64,000 nt of DNA from Peronospora farinosa (taxonomy: Eukaryota > Oomycota > Peronosporomycetes > Peronosporales > Peronosporaceae), in the NCBI GenBank assembly GCA_947646735.1, contig CANTFK010000838.1:1-64000 (forward strand), read 5' to 3'. Each line of letters begins with the position of its first letter. The first letter of the stretch is position 1. Shown one piece after another: positions 40,014 to 50,654 of this stretch. The notes beneath the pieces are model-generated. The model saw only the letters and a list, made by a program, of their open reading frames with translations, was not told the DNA's origin and did no database searches. The position numbers were made by a program, and so were the translations under genes.

Positions 40014-42080
40014 ATGACAACATCCAGCCATGGCTCTAATGTCTCTCGTAAGCGTCCGATACATTCCTTAGGTACACATTTGATCCCTTCGAAACGTTCC
40101 AATAATATTACTAACAATAACTCAGTCGCATCTGAATTACAACGCACTCGGAAACGTCTCCCCATCTACGTGCATCGCAGTAAAATCGTCAGTGCTGTCA
40201 ATGGCAATCAAGTTGTGATTCTCGTGGGTGAAACTGGCAGTGGTAAGACGACGCAGATTCCTCAGTACATTTGGGAAAACGACCAGCATCATGCACGTAT
40301 TGCCATCACACAGCCACGTCGTGTGGCTGCCATCACAGTAGCTCAGCGCGTGTGTGAGGAGGTGAACCGTGGCCCGCTAGGCGACACTGTTGGCTACTGC
40401 GTCCGTTTTGACGATACAACATCCAAGAACACACGACTCAAGTTTATGACGGACGGCATGCTGGTACGAGAGGCACTGCTGTCTCCGACGCTTGAGAGGT
40501 ACTCGGTGGTTGTATTGGATGAAGCACACGAACGGACACTGCAGACAGATATCCTGTTTGGTATTGTGAAGCGTGCTATGCGCAAACGCAAAGACCTCAA
40601 AGTGATAATCATGTCTGCTACTTTGGACGTGGCATTGTTTCGTAGATTCTTTCAAGAGTTTAGCCCCTCAGTAATTGAAGTCCCCGGACGGATGTTCCAA
40701 GTCGACGTGTTTTACACGGCCAAGACACAGCGTGATTATCTCGACTCAGCGTTGGTGGCTGTGCTGCAGATTCACTTGGACGAGAAGACAAACAATGGCA
40801 GTATTTTGGTCTTTTTGACGGGTCAAGAGGATATTGAAACACTCGAAACACTACTGGAAGAATACGCTCGAACACTGCCTGCTGATGCATTGAAGCTGAT
40901 GGTGTGTCCAATCTTTGCTGCCATGCCACGTGAGCAGCAAATGAAGGTGTTTGAGCTCGCACCTGCAGGAGTGCGCAAGGTGATTCTTGCCACGAATATT
41001 GCAGAGACGTCAATTACTATCAACGGTGTGCGTTATGTCGTGGACACGGGGCTCGTTAAGCAGCGCTCGTTTGTTGCATCGAGCGGGATGGAGATGCTAC
41101 AGACTGAATCTGTTTCGAAGGCGCAAGCTTGGCAGCGTACGGGTCGTGCAGGTCGTGAGGCTGCTGGTATTTGCTACCGCTTGTTCCCGGAGGAGACGTT
41201 CGAGCAGCTTCCAGAGCGTGCAATCCCGGACATCCAGCGTGTGAGTTTGGAAGTTGTGGTGCTGCAGTTGAAATGCATGGGAATTGACGATGTGCTGGGT
41301 TTCGACTTTATTGAGAAACCGCTCAAGACGTCTCTGATCAAGGCTCTTGAGAAGTTGTATGCGCTAGAAGCGCTGGATAATAAAGGAAAGCTGACCACGC
41401 GCGGCCGACAGATGGCTGGTCTGCCTGTCGAGCCCATGTACGCTGTGATGCTACTGAAGGCGACAGAGTTGGGCTGTGCCGAAGAAGCGTTAAGTGTCGT
41501 GGCCATGTTGTCTGTCGAGTCCATCTTCTATTCTCCTCGTGACAAGAAAGCTGAAGCAGCACAATCTCGCGCACGATTCATTGCTTATGAAGGAGACCAG
41601 ATCACTTTGCTGAATGTCTTCAACGGGTACATCCAGTGTGGAGCGAAACAGCGAAACAAGTGGTGTCGCGATCACTATATCAATCACCGTGCCATGACAC
41701 GTGTCGAGAGCGTACGGTTGCAATTGAAAGGGTACCTTGAAAAGCTCAAGTTGTCTATTGATTCTAGCTTTCCTGACATTGACCCATTGAGGAAGAGTAT
41801 CGTGGCCGGTTTTTTCCTAAATACAGCCATGCGGTCCGTCGCTGAGGGTCTCGGTAGTTCCAAGACTGCGTACAAGACAATGTGTGGCCGGTCTGAGATT
41901 GTCAAAATGCATCCGTCGTCTTCGCTTTTTATGCGCAATCCACCACCGAAATGGGTTGTCTATAATGAGTTGGTCTTTACAAGCAAACATTACATTCGAT
42001 CGGTGCTTGTGATTAAAAAGGAATGGCTCATGGAATTGGCCCCGACATTTTTTACCACGAAAAATAGTGGTGATAAATAG
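40014..42080 (+). CDS. DEAH-box ATP-dependent RNA helicase, DHX33-like
   Basis: DEAH helicases unwind or remodel RNA-protein complexes; DHX33 relatives act in nucleolar rRNA production and translation. The 688-aa chain has the full motif set: LVGETGSGKTTQIPQYIW (Walker A, about residue 72), ITQPRRVAAITVAQRV, MTDGMLVREAL, VVLDEAHERTLQTD (DEAH, about 168), IMSATLD, ILVFLTGQEDIETLE, ATNIAETSITINGVRYVVDT and QRTGRAGREAAGICYRL. The helicase-associated and OB-type C-terminus follow (EGDQITLLNVFNGY, NTAMRSVAEGLG, WVVYNELVFTSKHYIR). Length and the FDDTTSKNTRLKFMTDGML stretch fit DHX33 better than DHX35 or DHX15. Start is the ATG at 40014. No intron. Confidence 0.92.
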   Translation: MTTSSHGSNVSRKRPIHSLGTHLIPSKRSNNITNNNSVASELQRTRKRLPIYVHRSKIVSAVNGNQVVILVGETGSGKTTQIPQYIWENDQHHARIAITQPRRVAAITVAQRVCEEVNRGPLGDTVGYCVRFDDTTSKNTRLKFMTDGMLVREALLSPTLERYSVVVLDEAHERTLQTDILFGIVKRAMRKRKDLKVIIMSATLDVALFRRFFQEFSPSVIEVPGRMFQVDVFYTAKTQRDYLDSALVAVLQIHLDEKTNNGSILVFLTGQEDIETLETLLEEYARTLPADALKLMVCPIFAAMPREQQMKVFELAPAGVRKVILATNIAETSITINGVRYVVDTGLVKQRSFVASSGMEMLQTESVSKAQAWQRTGRAGREAAGICYRLFPEETFEQLPERAIPDIQRVSLEVVVLQLKCMGIDDVLGFDFIEKPLKTSLIKALEKLYALEALDNKGKLTTRGRQMAGLPVEPMYAVMLLKATELGCAEEALSVVAMLSVESIFYSPRDKKAEAAQSRARFIAYEGDQITLLNVFNGYIQCGAKQRNKWCRDHYINHRAMTRVESVRLQLKGYLEKLKLSIDSSFPDIDPLRKSIVAGFFLNTAMRSVAEGLGSSKTAYKTMCGRSEIVKMHPSSSLFMRNPPPKWVVYNELVFTSKHYIRSVLVIKKEWLMELAPTFFTTKNSGDK

Positions 42081-42480
42081 TAATCGAGCCACCTCGTGGT
42101 GACGTTGAAGCTTAGTACCTATTTTTTGTTGCTAATATTTTGAGTACGTTACTACTTCTTTTCATATTTTGTATGTTCCTGTCAAATCTAATTCTCTGAC
42201 CGATCTAAATTTTATATTACAATATATAGTAAATCGAGCTTTATCGCGTTGGGCAGGTTTTCATCCTAAATATACGTTTCTAGAGGTCTATTGGCTGCCA
42301 ATCAATTCGGTCCAGTCCATAGCTTTTTACTGTGACGCCACCTTCAGTCCCTCGCTCGTTCTATTCTTCCGACTGGTACGTAAGAAACTTTTGACTTCCC
42401 TTGCAGCTTTTATGCTTGCATGATTTACTCACTAGGGTTGTATAATGGTTACTATATATATGCACAGAACTTTTGTTACA
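42081..42480. other. Intergenic region (RPL35A promoter)
   Basis: 400 bp, AT-rich, between DHX33-like and RPL35A, both on the plus strand. It contains a pyrimidine-rich stretch (about 42358-42372) such as precedes ribosomal genes. No gene seen. Confidence 0.45.
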
Positions 42481-42816
42481 ATGGTCGCCTCTGCTGGTCA
42501 ACCTACTCGTCTCTATGTCAAGGGTGTATTCCTTGGTTACAAGCGTGGTCTGCGTAATCAATACTCGCACACGGCATTGGTGAAGATCCAGGGCCTGACG
42601 GACAAGAAAGAAGTGGACTTTTACTTGGGAAAGAAGATTGCTTACATTTACAAGGCCAAGTCTTTGAAAAACGGCACCCAATTTCGCGTCGTGTGGGGCA
42701 AGGTTGTCCGTGCTCACGGTAGCAACGGTGTCGTCCGTGCCAAGTTTGCCAAGAATTTGCCAGCCGAGGCCATTAGCAAGAGTGTGCGCGTCATGCTTTA
42801 CCCGAGCCGCGTTTAA
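42481..42816 (+). CDS. RPL35A: 60S ribosomal protein L35a (eL33)
   Basis: eL33 is a small basic protein of the 60S subunit. The product of 111 aa is full length for the family. It reads [72 protein letters not shown] and ends [11 protein letters not shown], the conserved M-L-Y-P-S end. Start is the ATG at 42481; an in-frame ATG at 42445 would add 12 residues not seen in the family. No intron in the coding part. Confidence 0.95.
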   Translation: MVASAGQPTRLYVKGVFLGYKRGLRNQYSHTALVKIQGLTDKKEVDFYLGKKIAYIYKAKSLKNGTQFRVVWGKVVRAHGSNGVVRAKFAKNLPAEAISKSVRVMLYPSRV

Positions 42817-43173
42817 ATGCATGCAGAAGGTGTTTGAATTCGTGTGTTCTCGAGCAGCTTTGTAGCTTATGACAAAACGAAGAGGGATTGTGACAACACA
42901 CTCGGGGTGCTTCTTCTTGTCTTTTATTGTTCAAGCTTTGGTTTGATCTGTCTTGCTGTCCTTCTACAGAATATTGCGACGTTGTCACTTGCTAATGACG
43001 TTGACAACCATGTCAGAAGAGCGTAGCAATGTAATGAAGCTGGATAACACATAGGATGAACGAACAGGCAGCGCAAAACCCATGCACATTGAAAAGCACC
43101 TTACTTCGGTATTAACGGCGAGAGCAAACGAGTGGTAAGCGCGACATACACATATGGCAAGCAGCTAGTAGTT
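42817..43173. other. Intergenic region between convergent genes
   Basis: 3' flanks of RPL35A and the reductase gene. No gene seen. Confidence 0.5.
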
Positions 43174-45528
43174 TTACAATTCAAACTCCTCATAGTGCAC
43201 ATCAAAAATGCCAGCAAAGTTGGAGGCCTCCGTCTCCACAGCATGAATGAGACCCATGGGGCCTGATACCCACGTACCAATGCCAGTGATGTTAATAGCA
43301 AAGTTGTGCGATTGTTCTTTGACAACCTCGTTGAACAGCTCCTTTACGCTCAGCCGTGAACGGCTTACGGGGTGGTGGAACTGGACCTCCATTCCGTCGA
43401 ATGAGAGCGAGTGAGAATACTCCGAGTACTGGTCGACATTCTCTTCATCGGGCTCATAGCTGTCAAGAGTGGGCATAAAGCGTGACTTCTCCACTCGGCT
43501 CATCGATCGAGGCGCAGGCTCCGAAAACACTACAGCCCAGCCTACGCAAGCACCAACAATCATAATGAAAACCTCCACAATACGCTCCATCGGCCACATG
43601 CTCTGGTTGACGCGCAGATGGCCCAGCATCGGGTAGTCAAAACGGACGAAGAACAGACACCAGAAGCTGCACGTGAATGTCACAAAGAACAGGAGCATCT
43701 GACGGGGCACAGACCGGGATGACTGGAAGAACGGCCGCGTTGGAACCATGCTAGTGTCATCCATTGGCTTTAGCGCAATACCGTTGGGGATGTCCACACC
43801 ACCCAGGTGCTGGTCACCAGTAAAGCAGAGACGAACCTTCATCTTCACATGGTCCGGGTCGAACTGCTCGATGGCGTCCAGCAGGGGTTCAAACTCGTGA
43901 AAGATACCGATCTCACGAGACGTCCAGTGGAAGTACACTTGAGTAAACGCCATATTTGGATCATTGTTGCGCATGCAATCTAAAATCTTGCCCATGATGC
44001 TAATGATCGGTGTGCCCCCAATACCGCCAGCAACGAACACGAGAGCAGGGTAGTGCTGGAAGTCGTCAGACATTTTCCCGTAAAAGCCGTCAACGTAAAT
44101 GAGTGGCAATTTTCGTTCCTCACGCGCCTGGATAGCGACAGCGTACAATGACTTGGTCCAGTTACCAACGCACTTGACGTGTACAGTAAAAGTGTCTTCG
44201 TACTCGATAGGTGACGAACTGATACTAAACGGATGCCACTGTGTGTGCGACAGCAGCGGAATACGTAGGTAAATGAACTGGCCAGCATGGTAGTGGCCTG
44301 ACTTTCCCGGTGAACGTCGGAAAACTAGACGCGTGATCTCGCCAGGAATAGCTTCCAAATCCACGACTTCACACGGCATCCGGCTCTGGTTTTGAGCCAA
44401 GATGCGATGCATGACATAAAGGCACACGGCCGGGTACATCCAGATGACAAACTGCGAAAAGTGTAGCGCACTGAAAAAGAGCACGAAGATGAAGAGGTGG
44501 TGGCAGTAGTAGAACACATCATAGTACTTGCGGCGGAACGGACTCAGCGACGTCATGCCAATAACGATACAGCACAGCAGCGCCAACTGACCAAAGAAAT
44601 TCTGGAGGCGTTTCTTGCCAACCGTTCCGTAGTCACAGTCCATACACGGAAATGCCGACTCAATATACGTGCCGCTCTTGAACCACGCCACGTAGAATGG
44701 GACGGCGTGAAGGACCACCATTGTGATTGTAAAGAATCCAACCCAACGATGGTACTTGATGCCGTGCGAGTAGTCAATGCCCATAGAAAGCATCCAGAAC
44801 GAATTGCGTGTCGCGGGGATAATCAGTAGCGAAAAGCAAAGCATAGCATTGAATCCGAGTACTTGACCCACAAGTCGAAACATTGAAGCACCATCGGTAG
44901 TTTTGGCCTTCACGAGAGCATCATAGTTCCGTGAGAAAATAGCAGCAAACCAAATGGCGTTCAGCCCTAGAAACACAAGTGTACAGATAGACTCAGCGTA
45001 CGAAATGTTTATAGTGCCGACGAAGATCTTGCGCTTTAGGAAACGCGTGACTGTGCGGTATACACCCGTTGGCACAGGCGGTAAAGCGTCTCCTAAAGCA
45101 AGCGCCATGCCGCCAATCATGAACGGCAGTCCAATAAAGAAATAATTGACGATAAAGCCGACAATTTCACGATGTCCTCCGACCCATTTGGCGTTCTCGT
45201 TCGTTGTTCCAAAGAGCGCGTACAGCTGGTAGCGAAAGCCCAACCTGTACTCTGGTAGTTCACGGTAAATGATACCAAAAAGAACGATAGCGGCACATAT
45301 ACCAACAGTCAGGAAAGGCCACGACTTGTAAACTTTGTCCACGGGTGTACCGTACATGACAGGCATAGCAAGTTGTGATGGTTTGCCAGCCATGTTCGTG
45401 CCGCTTACACTAAGTGCAAAGAATTTGCTGTCAGCACGACTGCTGTCGGCATTAACGCTATGGCCTGTTGGTGGGCGAGACAAATCCATTGGATCCAATG
45501 ATGTTTGCATTCCAAGGTTCTTGACCAT
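43174..45528 (-). CDS. Ferric reductase / NADPH oxidase-like transmembrane flavocytochrome
   Basis: Members move electrons from NADPH through FAD and two hemes across a membrane, to ferric chelates (FRO) or oxygen (NOX). The 784-aa chain has an N-terminal cytosolic part, membrane spans from about residue 70, and paired heme histidines: H260 and H274 in HRWVGFFTITMVVLHAVPF, and H343/H344 and H356 in CHHLFIFVLFFSALHF. The FAD site is HPFSISSSP (about 432) and the NADPH site GGIGGTPIISIMG (about 501). Two further membrane spans (MLLFFVTFTCSFWCLFF and RIVEVFIMIVGACVGWAVVF, about 620-700) split the NADPH domain, a layout known from plant FROs. It ends with SGPMGLIHAVE and an acidic tail. No EF-hands are seen, which favours a ferric reductase over an Rboh-type oxidase. 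Confidence 0.88.
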   Translation of the reverse strand: MVKNLGMQTSLDPMDLSRPPTGHSVNADSSRADSKFFALSVSGTNMAGKPSQLAMPVMYGTPVDKVYKSWPFLTVGICAAIVLFGIIYRELPEYRLGFRYQLYALFGTTNENAKWVGGHREIVGFIVNYFFIGLPFMIGGMALALGDALPPVPTGVYRTVTRFLKRKIFVGTINISYAESICTLVFLGLNAIWFAAIFSRNYDALVKAKTTDGASMFRLVGQVLGFNAMLCFSLLIIPATRNSFWMLSMGIDYSHGIKYHRWVGFFTITMVVLHAVPFYVAWFKSGTYIESAFPCMDCDYGTVGKKRLQNFFGQLALLCCIVIGMTSLSPFRRKYYDVFYYCHHLFIFVLFFSALHFSQFVIWMYPAVCLYVMHRILAQNQSRMPCEVVDLEAIPGEITRLVFRRSPGKSGHYHAGQFIYLRIPLLSHTQWHPFSISSSPIEYEDTFTVHVKCVGNWTKSLYAVAIQAREERKLPLIYVDGFYGKMSDDFQHYPALVFVAGGIGGTPIISIMGKILDCMRNNDPNMAFTQVYFHWTSREIGIFHEFEPLLDAIEQFDPDHVKMKVRLCFTGDQHLGGVDIPNGIALKPMDDTSMVPTRPFFQSSRSVPRQMLLFFVTFTCSFWCLFFVRFDYPMLGHLRVNQSMWPMERIVEVFIMIVGACVGWAVVFSEPAPRSMSRVEKSRFMPTLDSYEPDEENVDQYSEYSHSLSFDGMEVQFHHPVSRSRLSVKELFNEVVKEQSHNFAINITGIGTWVSGPMGLIHAVETEASNFAGIFDVHYEEFEL

Positions 45529-46276
45529 AGTAGTGACGTCGCTTACGGGTCGGTGGTCACTGGAATGGTGGTAAGGTGATGAAAAACAACTGCAAGAATA
45601 GAGACTTTAGTTGAGTAGAGAAGAAAGAAGTCAGTCTCCTGTCACAAAGCGACTGCAAAAGAGAAGGATGTAGAAACTGGAGCTCCTATGGGACGACAAC
45701 ACGACTCCGTAATCAAAAGCGCTTGCTGGATGGTCGAGTAATTTCGGAAGTGCGAGGCTTACCATCTGGAAAGATCAATCATATGATATGTGCTAGTGTT
45801 CAGTTCAGTTAGTACGCTATTTTTCATAGACACACAGCGAATGTAAATGACGGTTTCGATAGAAACAATAGTCACCCAATGTTCAGGAACAATGTGATGC
45901 GAGCGACTTTCAATAGCTATTATATCCGCTCTTGCTCTTGCTGTTGCAAGGACTGTAGCAAGTAGTGAACCTTTGCAAAGGTGTTACAAAACGCGACGTT
46001 TTGGACGAATATTTAACATAAACGATGACATAAGAGCACTACGTGCATCGTTGATAGTGTTATAGGGAACGACTCTAGTTTCGCATTGCGTTGATTTGAT
46101 GGCTGAGCTACCGTTTTTTTATTAGCAATTTGTTATTCTGTCGCCGTTACGACAAATGAATCTACGAGATGAATCCTTGTCAAGCGTTGTAGCGAGTAGT
46201 TTTACAGAAGCAGGTGTAACTTGCAACTCCAAATAATTGGCTGGAAACGATTGTCGAATCTCCTTTTGGTCCGATC
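45529..46276. other. Intergenic region between divergent genes
   Basis: 748 bp between the flavocytochrome (minus) and the F-box/LRR gene (plus). Promoters of both are expected here; no gene or RNA recognised. Confidence 0.5.
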
Positions 46277-48192
46277 ATGGTTGGAAAGAAGCGTATATCG
46301 CCATCTTTACGAAAAGTCGAGCAAGATGGTGAGAGTGAAGACGACGTGCTCTTTCTCCATCGAAAAATCGCTACAACGGCCACTTTGAAACGGAAGAATC
46401 AGACCAAAAAAGACGTCTTAACACTAGACCGGACGTTACTTGAGGCAGCGCGAAATTTTGACATGAATTCGGAAACAGTTATGCGACACATGAAAGTGTC
46501 CGTGTATGCGCTAAATGAGGTGGTCGAGCGCTGTATCATGGAGTTTTTACCAGTCATACCCAATCGATTACACGTCGAAGCGGTGTGCAGACGATGGCGC
46601 CGTTTGAGTCTTGAGGAAATGCCAGTGACGGAGCTTGATTTCGAGCAAGTTGCTCTGCGGCCGTTGCTGCGACGGAATGTGCGTCTAATGCTTGAACGCG
46701 CCAAGCAGCAGTTGACGAAGCTCGTCTTACCCGACATTACTCTAGTCGACGCACACATTGAGCTGATCGTGCAGCAACAAAATCTTCGCGTCTTTCGAGC
46801 ACACAGGTGTGTGACTGTTGTTGCTGCTGGTACTGGTGGTTGATGTTTACACGCTGTTCTTTCTAAATCGCAATACTTGGTCCAAAGGATGCAAAAGAGG
46901 CATTTCTTCAATATCTTGGAACACTGCGCCAGCTTACAGGTCGGCACTAGCGCGTATGTACTGTGGCAGTCTTTATTTCGGTAGTTTTACTCGGGCTTGT
47001 CTTTTCCTGATGCAGACTCTGGAGCTGATGGACTGCCGGGCTTTGAGACTAAGTGGACAACGCGGGTGGCCGCGCGATGCGGTGGCGTTGCGTGAAGTGT
47101 ATCTCAATGAGTGTCACTTCTTCACCAACCAAGCAGCTAGGTCGCTGATTAAGATTTGTGGGAGCTCACTGGAAAAGGTCGTTTTCACTGGTGCGTCGTA
47201 GACAAACATGAATGCATATCAATTATCACTTGTGAGTCTGATTCTGCTGTGTTGTTGCGCTTCTTTAGGAGCGATGAGTCTGGATTCACAGGTCTTGAGG
47301 GACCTCGCCACTTATTCAGTGAAGATGGCCAAGTTGACAATAAGGTACGTGTAGATTAGATACATGTACGGCAAGTGACGCGTCTGCTACTGATGCCTGT
47401 TGTCGTGTAGCAATTGCAGTAGTGTAAACCTTCGCGATATTCAAACGATGACTGAAGGAGTTGGAGCCTCGCTGCGCTGGTTGGACTTATCATCATGTCG
47501 CGACATGTCTTCGTTTTCAGTAGGGGTTCGCTTCGTGTATGTATATTGGCCTGAGACTCAACAACCCTTTGCAAATGCGCGTCGATAGGATTCTACAAAC
47601 CTGCTTCATTTGCAAGTGCTAATGCTGGACAAGACAAAGATCAATGATGACGGTTTGCGAGCGATTGCGCGTGTCGCTCCATCGCTACAGTACCTTTCAC
47701 TTCAGGTATTGCATCCACTACATGTGCATGCACTGCAGACCCATCTGATGCTTTTGTGTCATGTGTAGGACTGTCGGGTGATTTCTGACGACGGACTCGC
47801 TACCATTTCAGAAGGATGTACAAATTTGGAGCTTGTCGATTTAAAGGTTCGTGTTGAACAGAATTGACAGCCTTTTCATGTGTTCCTCTCAATTATTGTT
47901 TGCGACTCCTCAGGGTACGGCTGTGACAGACGCAAGTATCGAGGCTCTTGAAGCTCAGTGTCCACGGCTTCGCTTGGTGCGTGTTGACTCATGCCGATCT
48001 GTTTCGAGAGAGATGAGGCGGAAGTACAATGAGCGCGCTCTGCGCATTCTGAAAGGAGACAAGCTAAGCAAGTGTGAGAGGATCTTTGCCGAGCGAAAAA
48101 AAATCGAGATGGTTGCCCAGACAAGGAGAGACAGCGAATCTGACAACGAATCTGAAAGTGACCGAGATAGCGATGATGACTACGCCATTTAA
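46277..48192 (+). CDS. F-box/leucine-rich-repeat protein
   Basis: Probably a substrate adaptor of an SCF ubiquitin ligase. Eight exons: 46277-46806, 46888-46939, 47016-47190, 47269-47344, 47411-47519, 47589-47705, 47769-47846, 47914-48192 (471 aa). An F-box-like segment lies at about residues 80-115 (VVERCIMEFLPVIPNRLHVE, AVCRRWRRLSL). The rest is LRR of the cysteine-containing type: LRVFRAHR, TLELMDCRALRLS, LREVYLNECHFFTNQAARSL, LRWLDLSSCRDMSSFS, LQVLMLDKTKINDDGLRAIA, LQYLSLQDCRVISDDGLATI, LELVDLKGTAVTDASIEAL. Introns often fall at repeat borders. The end is charged and Asp/Glu/Ser-rich. Exon 2 (52 bp) is the least sure junction. Confidence 0.82.
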
Positions 48193-48405
48193 GTGCGACA
48201 AAGCGGCCTTCGTACAGGAGACGACGATAAGCTTCGTAAGGCTGAAGGAACTAAGCAAAATGAGCAGACCACGAGATAAGCCGTCTTTAAAGACAACAAC
48301 AATGTTATGGTTTGTTTTCTCGAAACAGAACGGAACTGGAATGGGCTGCATTTATGTTAGTACCTCGATTCCCATCAGCCTCTAATCGCAAACAGCAGGT
48401 TGCAC

Positions 48406-49277
48406 TTAGAAACGGAGCTTCTTGAAGAAAAAGCTAACACCTGCAGCTTTCTTCTCCGACTTGCACGCAGCCTGATTCAGGTAACTGTAATTGACACCAA
48501 GAACATGTCAGCACTCTCATTTCCAAAATGTTCGAATTGAGATCTCATCTAGTAGTTGCAATCAACACGTACCGCTCTTCGAACACCTTCTTAATGGTCT
48601 TGCGAGACTCGATACGGGTCTCCGGGTTGCCCAGCACATCATCGTCAAGGACCTTCTTCAGGTCAATGTCGGCGACGTAACGGGTAGGCATGATGTGGTT
48701 GTAATTGACGTATTTGACAAACGGTTTCACCTTCGAACGCTTCTTAAGCTTGTTCTTGCCCATGGAACGCGTCACCTTGCGCGGGTAACGGTCAATGCCG
48801 GCAACTAAATCATACACAGGCAACGTCAGTCTCCACTCTCGTCTAGATCAGATCTCTCTTAAGTTCCTGTAGTATTGCATCATACCGATAGCATGGCCAA
48901 ACTTGCGGTCACCACGACCCTCGTCGTAGGTCTTTACAACGATAGCCTTGCGGCCAGCAAAGCGGCCGTTAAGCAGCACAACAACCTTTCCGTTCTTGAC
49001 ACTATATAGCAAAAGTAGTAGCAGTACAAATATGCGTCAGTCTATTCATTATTATATTACTCAAATGATATTCTGCCGTCTTCGCTTTGTATCTCGGTAC
49101 GTGTGCTCTGGATCGGTTTATTTCAAACTCATGATTCATTTATCGAACTGAGTAGAATCTTTTTATACTTCTTTATCAATCAGTGTGACGGACAGATCCG
49201 AGCATGCACCGAGTATATCAAGCGAGACGGCAATGCAGCCTATTCATTCTATTTGATCAATTCACTTACATGCCCAT
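48406..49277 (-). CDS. RPL27: 60S ribosomal protein L27 (eL27)
   Basis: eL27 belongs to the 60S subunit. Four exons: 49277-49270 (only ATG-GGC-AT), 49001-48886, 48804-48573 and 48484-48406, giving 144 aa. The chain starts [19 protein letters not shown], then [63 protein letters not shown] and ends SFFKKLRF, the family's C-terminus. Length matches yeast and human (136). The donor at 48572 (gtacgt) after a split Arg codon was chosen because it restores the conserved end. The 268-bp first intron right after the start resembles the one in RPS18. Confidence 0.93.
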
Positions 49278-50654
49278 GTTTGCTTTTCTTGGCAGTTTTA
49301 ATGCAGTTCCGTACTGCTGATGAATAGAATGCAAGCGAGACCTACCAGGGCCAACCAATCGTGCGTTTTCAATCCTGATTGGCTCTATCCTTTTATGCAC
49401 TCCGGTTCACCTCAGCCCTTCACGGTTCGATAAACCGCAGTAAGGGAAGGGCTACAGTTTAACCGCTCAACATTGACACTCTGGTTGAAGTTGCACAATC
49501 ACTCTGCATTCCGCACTGCACGAAGTGTTGTCGCTCCTCCGTATGGGATTTATCGGATGACAAGAGCGACAATTAATTGAGTAGATGTTTTAGTATCAGC
49601 AATGAGTAACTTAGTACCAAAACTCAATAATACTATGGAGCGAGGCGATTGAGGCTTTCCTGGGAACGCCAAATTTGCTCAATAGACAACGAATCTCTGC
49701 ACTCTTGGCTGACAGACAAATCGAGTGATTAAGCTATCTCTGCCTCGTACATATGGCTTAGTTTGCCACAACTTGATGTTGAATGTCAATTGAGTGCTAT
49801 CAGACTCGTTACATGCCACTAATACACCGAGACTTGGCGCGTTCGGTTCGCTCGCCAATGGCAAAAGCTCACTTCTTTTTGGACGCCGACGTAGAATATC
49901 ATAAATCGTAGCAGATGCAATGTTTTGCTGTGCTTGGATTGTTAAAGGTGAGAGCAGGGAAAGTCGCATCTTCGGATTGCAAGTCGCGTACAAGTATACC
50001 CCAATACCATCGGGGTGTAAATATTAGAGCGACAAATAGCGCTCGCAAGGATGCTCGGTTTCTCATCACAGGTAAGTTTCGGCTGTGTTGTATCTCGTGC
50101 AGAATTGTACCAGTTAATAGAGAATACCAGGACCCTTTCGATGCTGTGACTGGTTTGTACTTGTCGGCAAACGCCTTGACAACGACTGATCCGTGCGCGC
50201 GTATGTGCCATTGCCGGCGTCGTTTTATAGTGTCCGAGCGTCGAGTGCAAGACGATTACAAAAAAAGGAATCGTTCAATTACCAGATTGGCACGATAACG
50301 GCAGGCTACTACTTTTAGTTATGTATTTCTCATCCTGATGTACAACTCAGATCTCACGCAACGAGGGAACAGAAGAGTATCTGTGGATGCAATTAATTGG
50401 TCTCGTTTCGTCGGTTTATACGGTGGTCGTAAAGTCTTTAGGATTGACGGATTTCGCGTACATTTTCTTCTTCGTGTGTGTGTGTGCTAAGAAGCTCCTT
50501 TCCCATCTACGTGTTTGCTTGTAATAGAGTTTGTATCATTCGTGTAGAGAAAATCAAGTGGTCAACATAATGATCCGATTGGCGATTATTCTGATAACCC
50601 ACTCTAATATGCATAGACTTCAAGTGCAGGAATAAACAGTATTCAAATTTACTC
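49278..50654. other. Intergenic region between divergent genes
   Basis: 1.38 kb without a recognised gene. An 8-bp inverted repeat (agcccttc / gaagggct, about 49413-49453) occurs just upstream of the eL27 start. Small open frames here show no family signature. Confidence 0.45.

Noticed and set aside
42081..42480. AT-rich stretch considered as a second mitochondrial insertion
   Set aside because: No mitochondrial coding text in any frame; looks like ordinary intergenic DNA.
49410..49455. Short inverted repeat that might be a terminator or structured RNA
   Set aside because: The stem is only 8 bp with a long loop and lies upstream of eL27; no covariation can be tested here.
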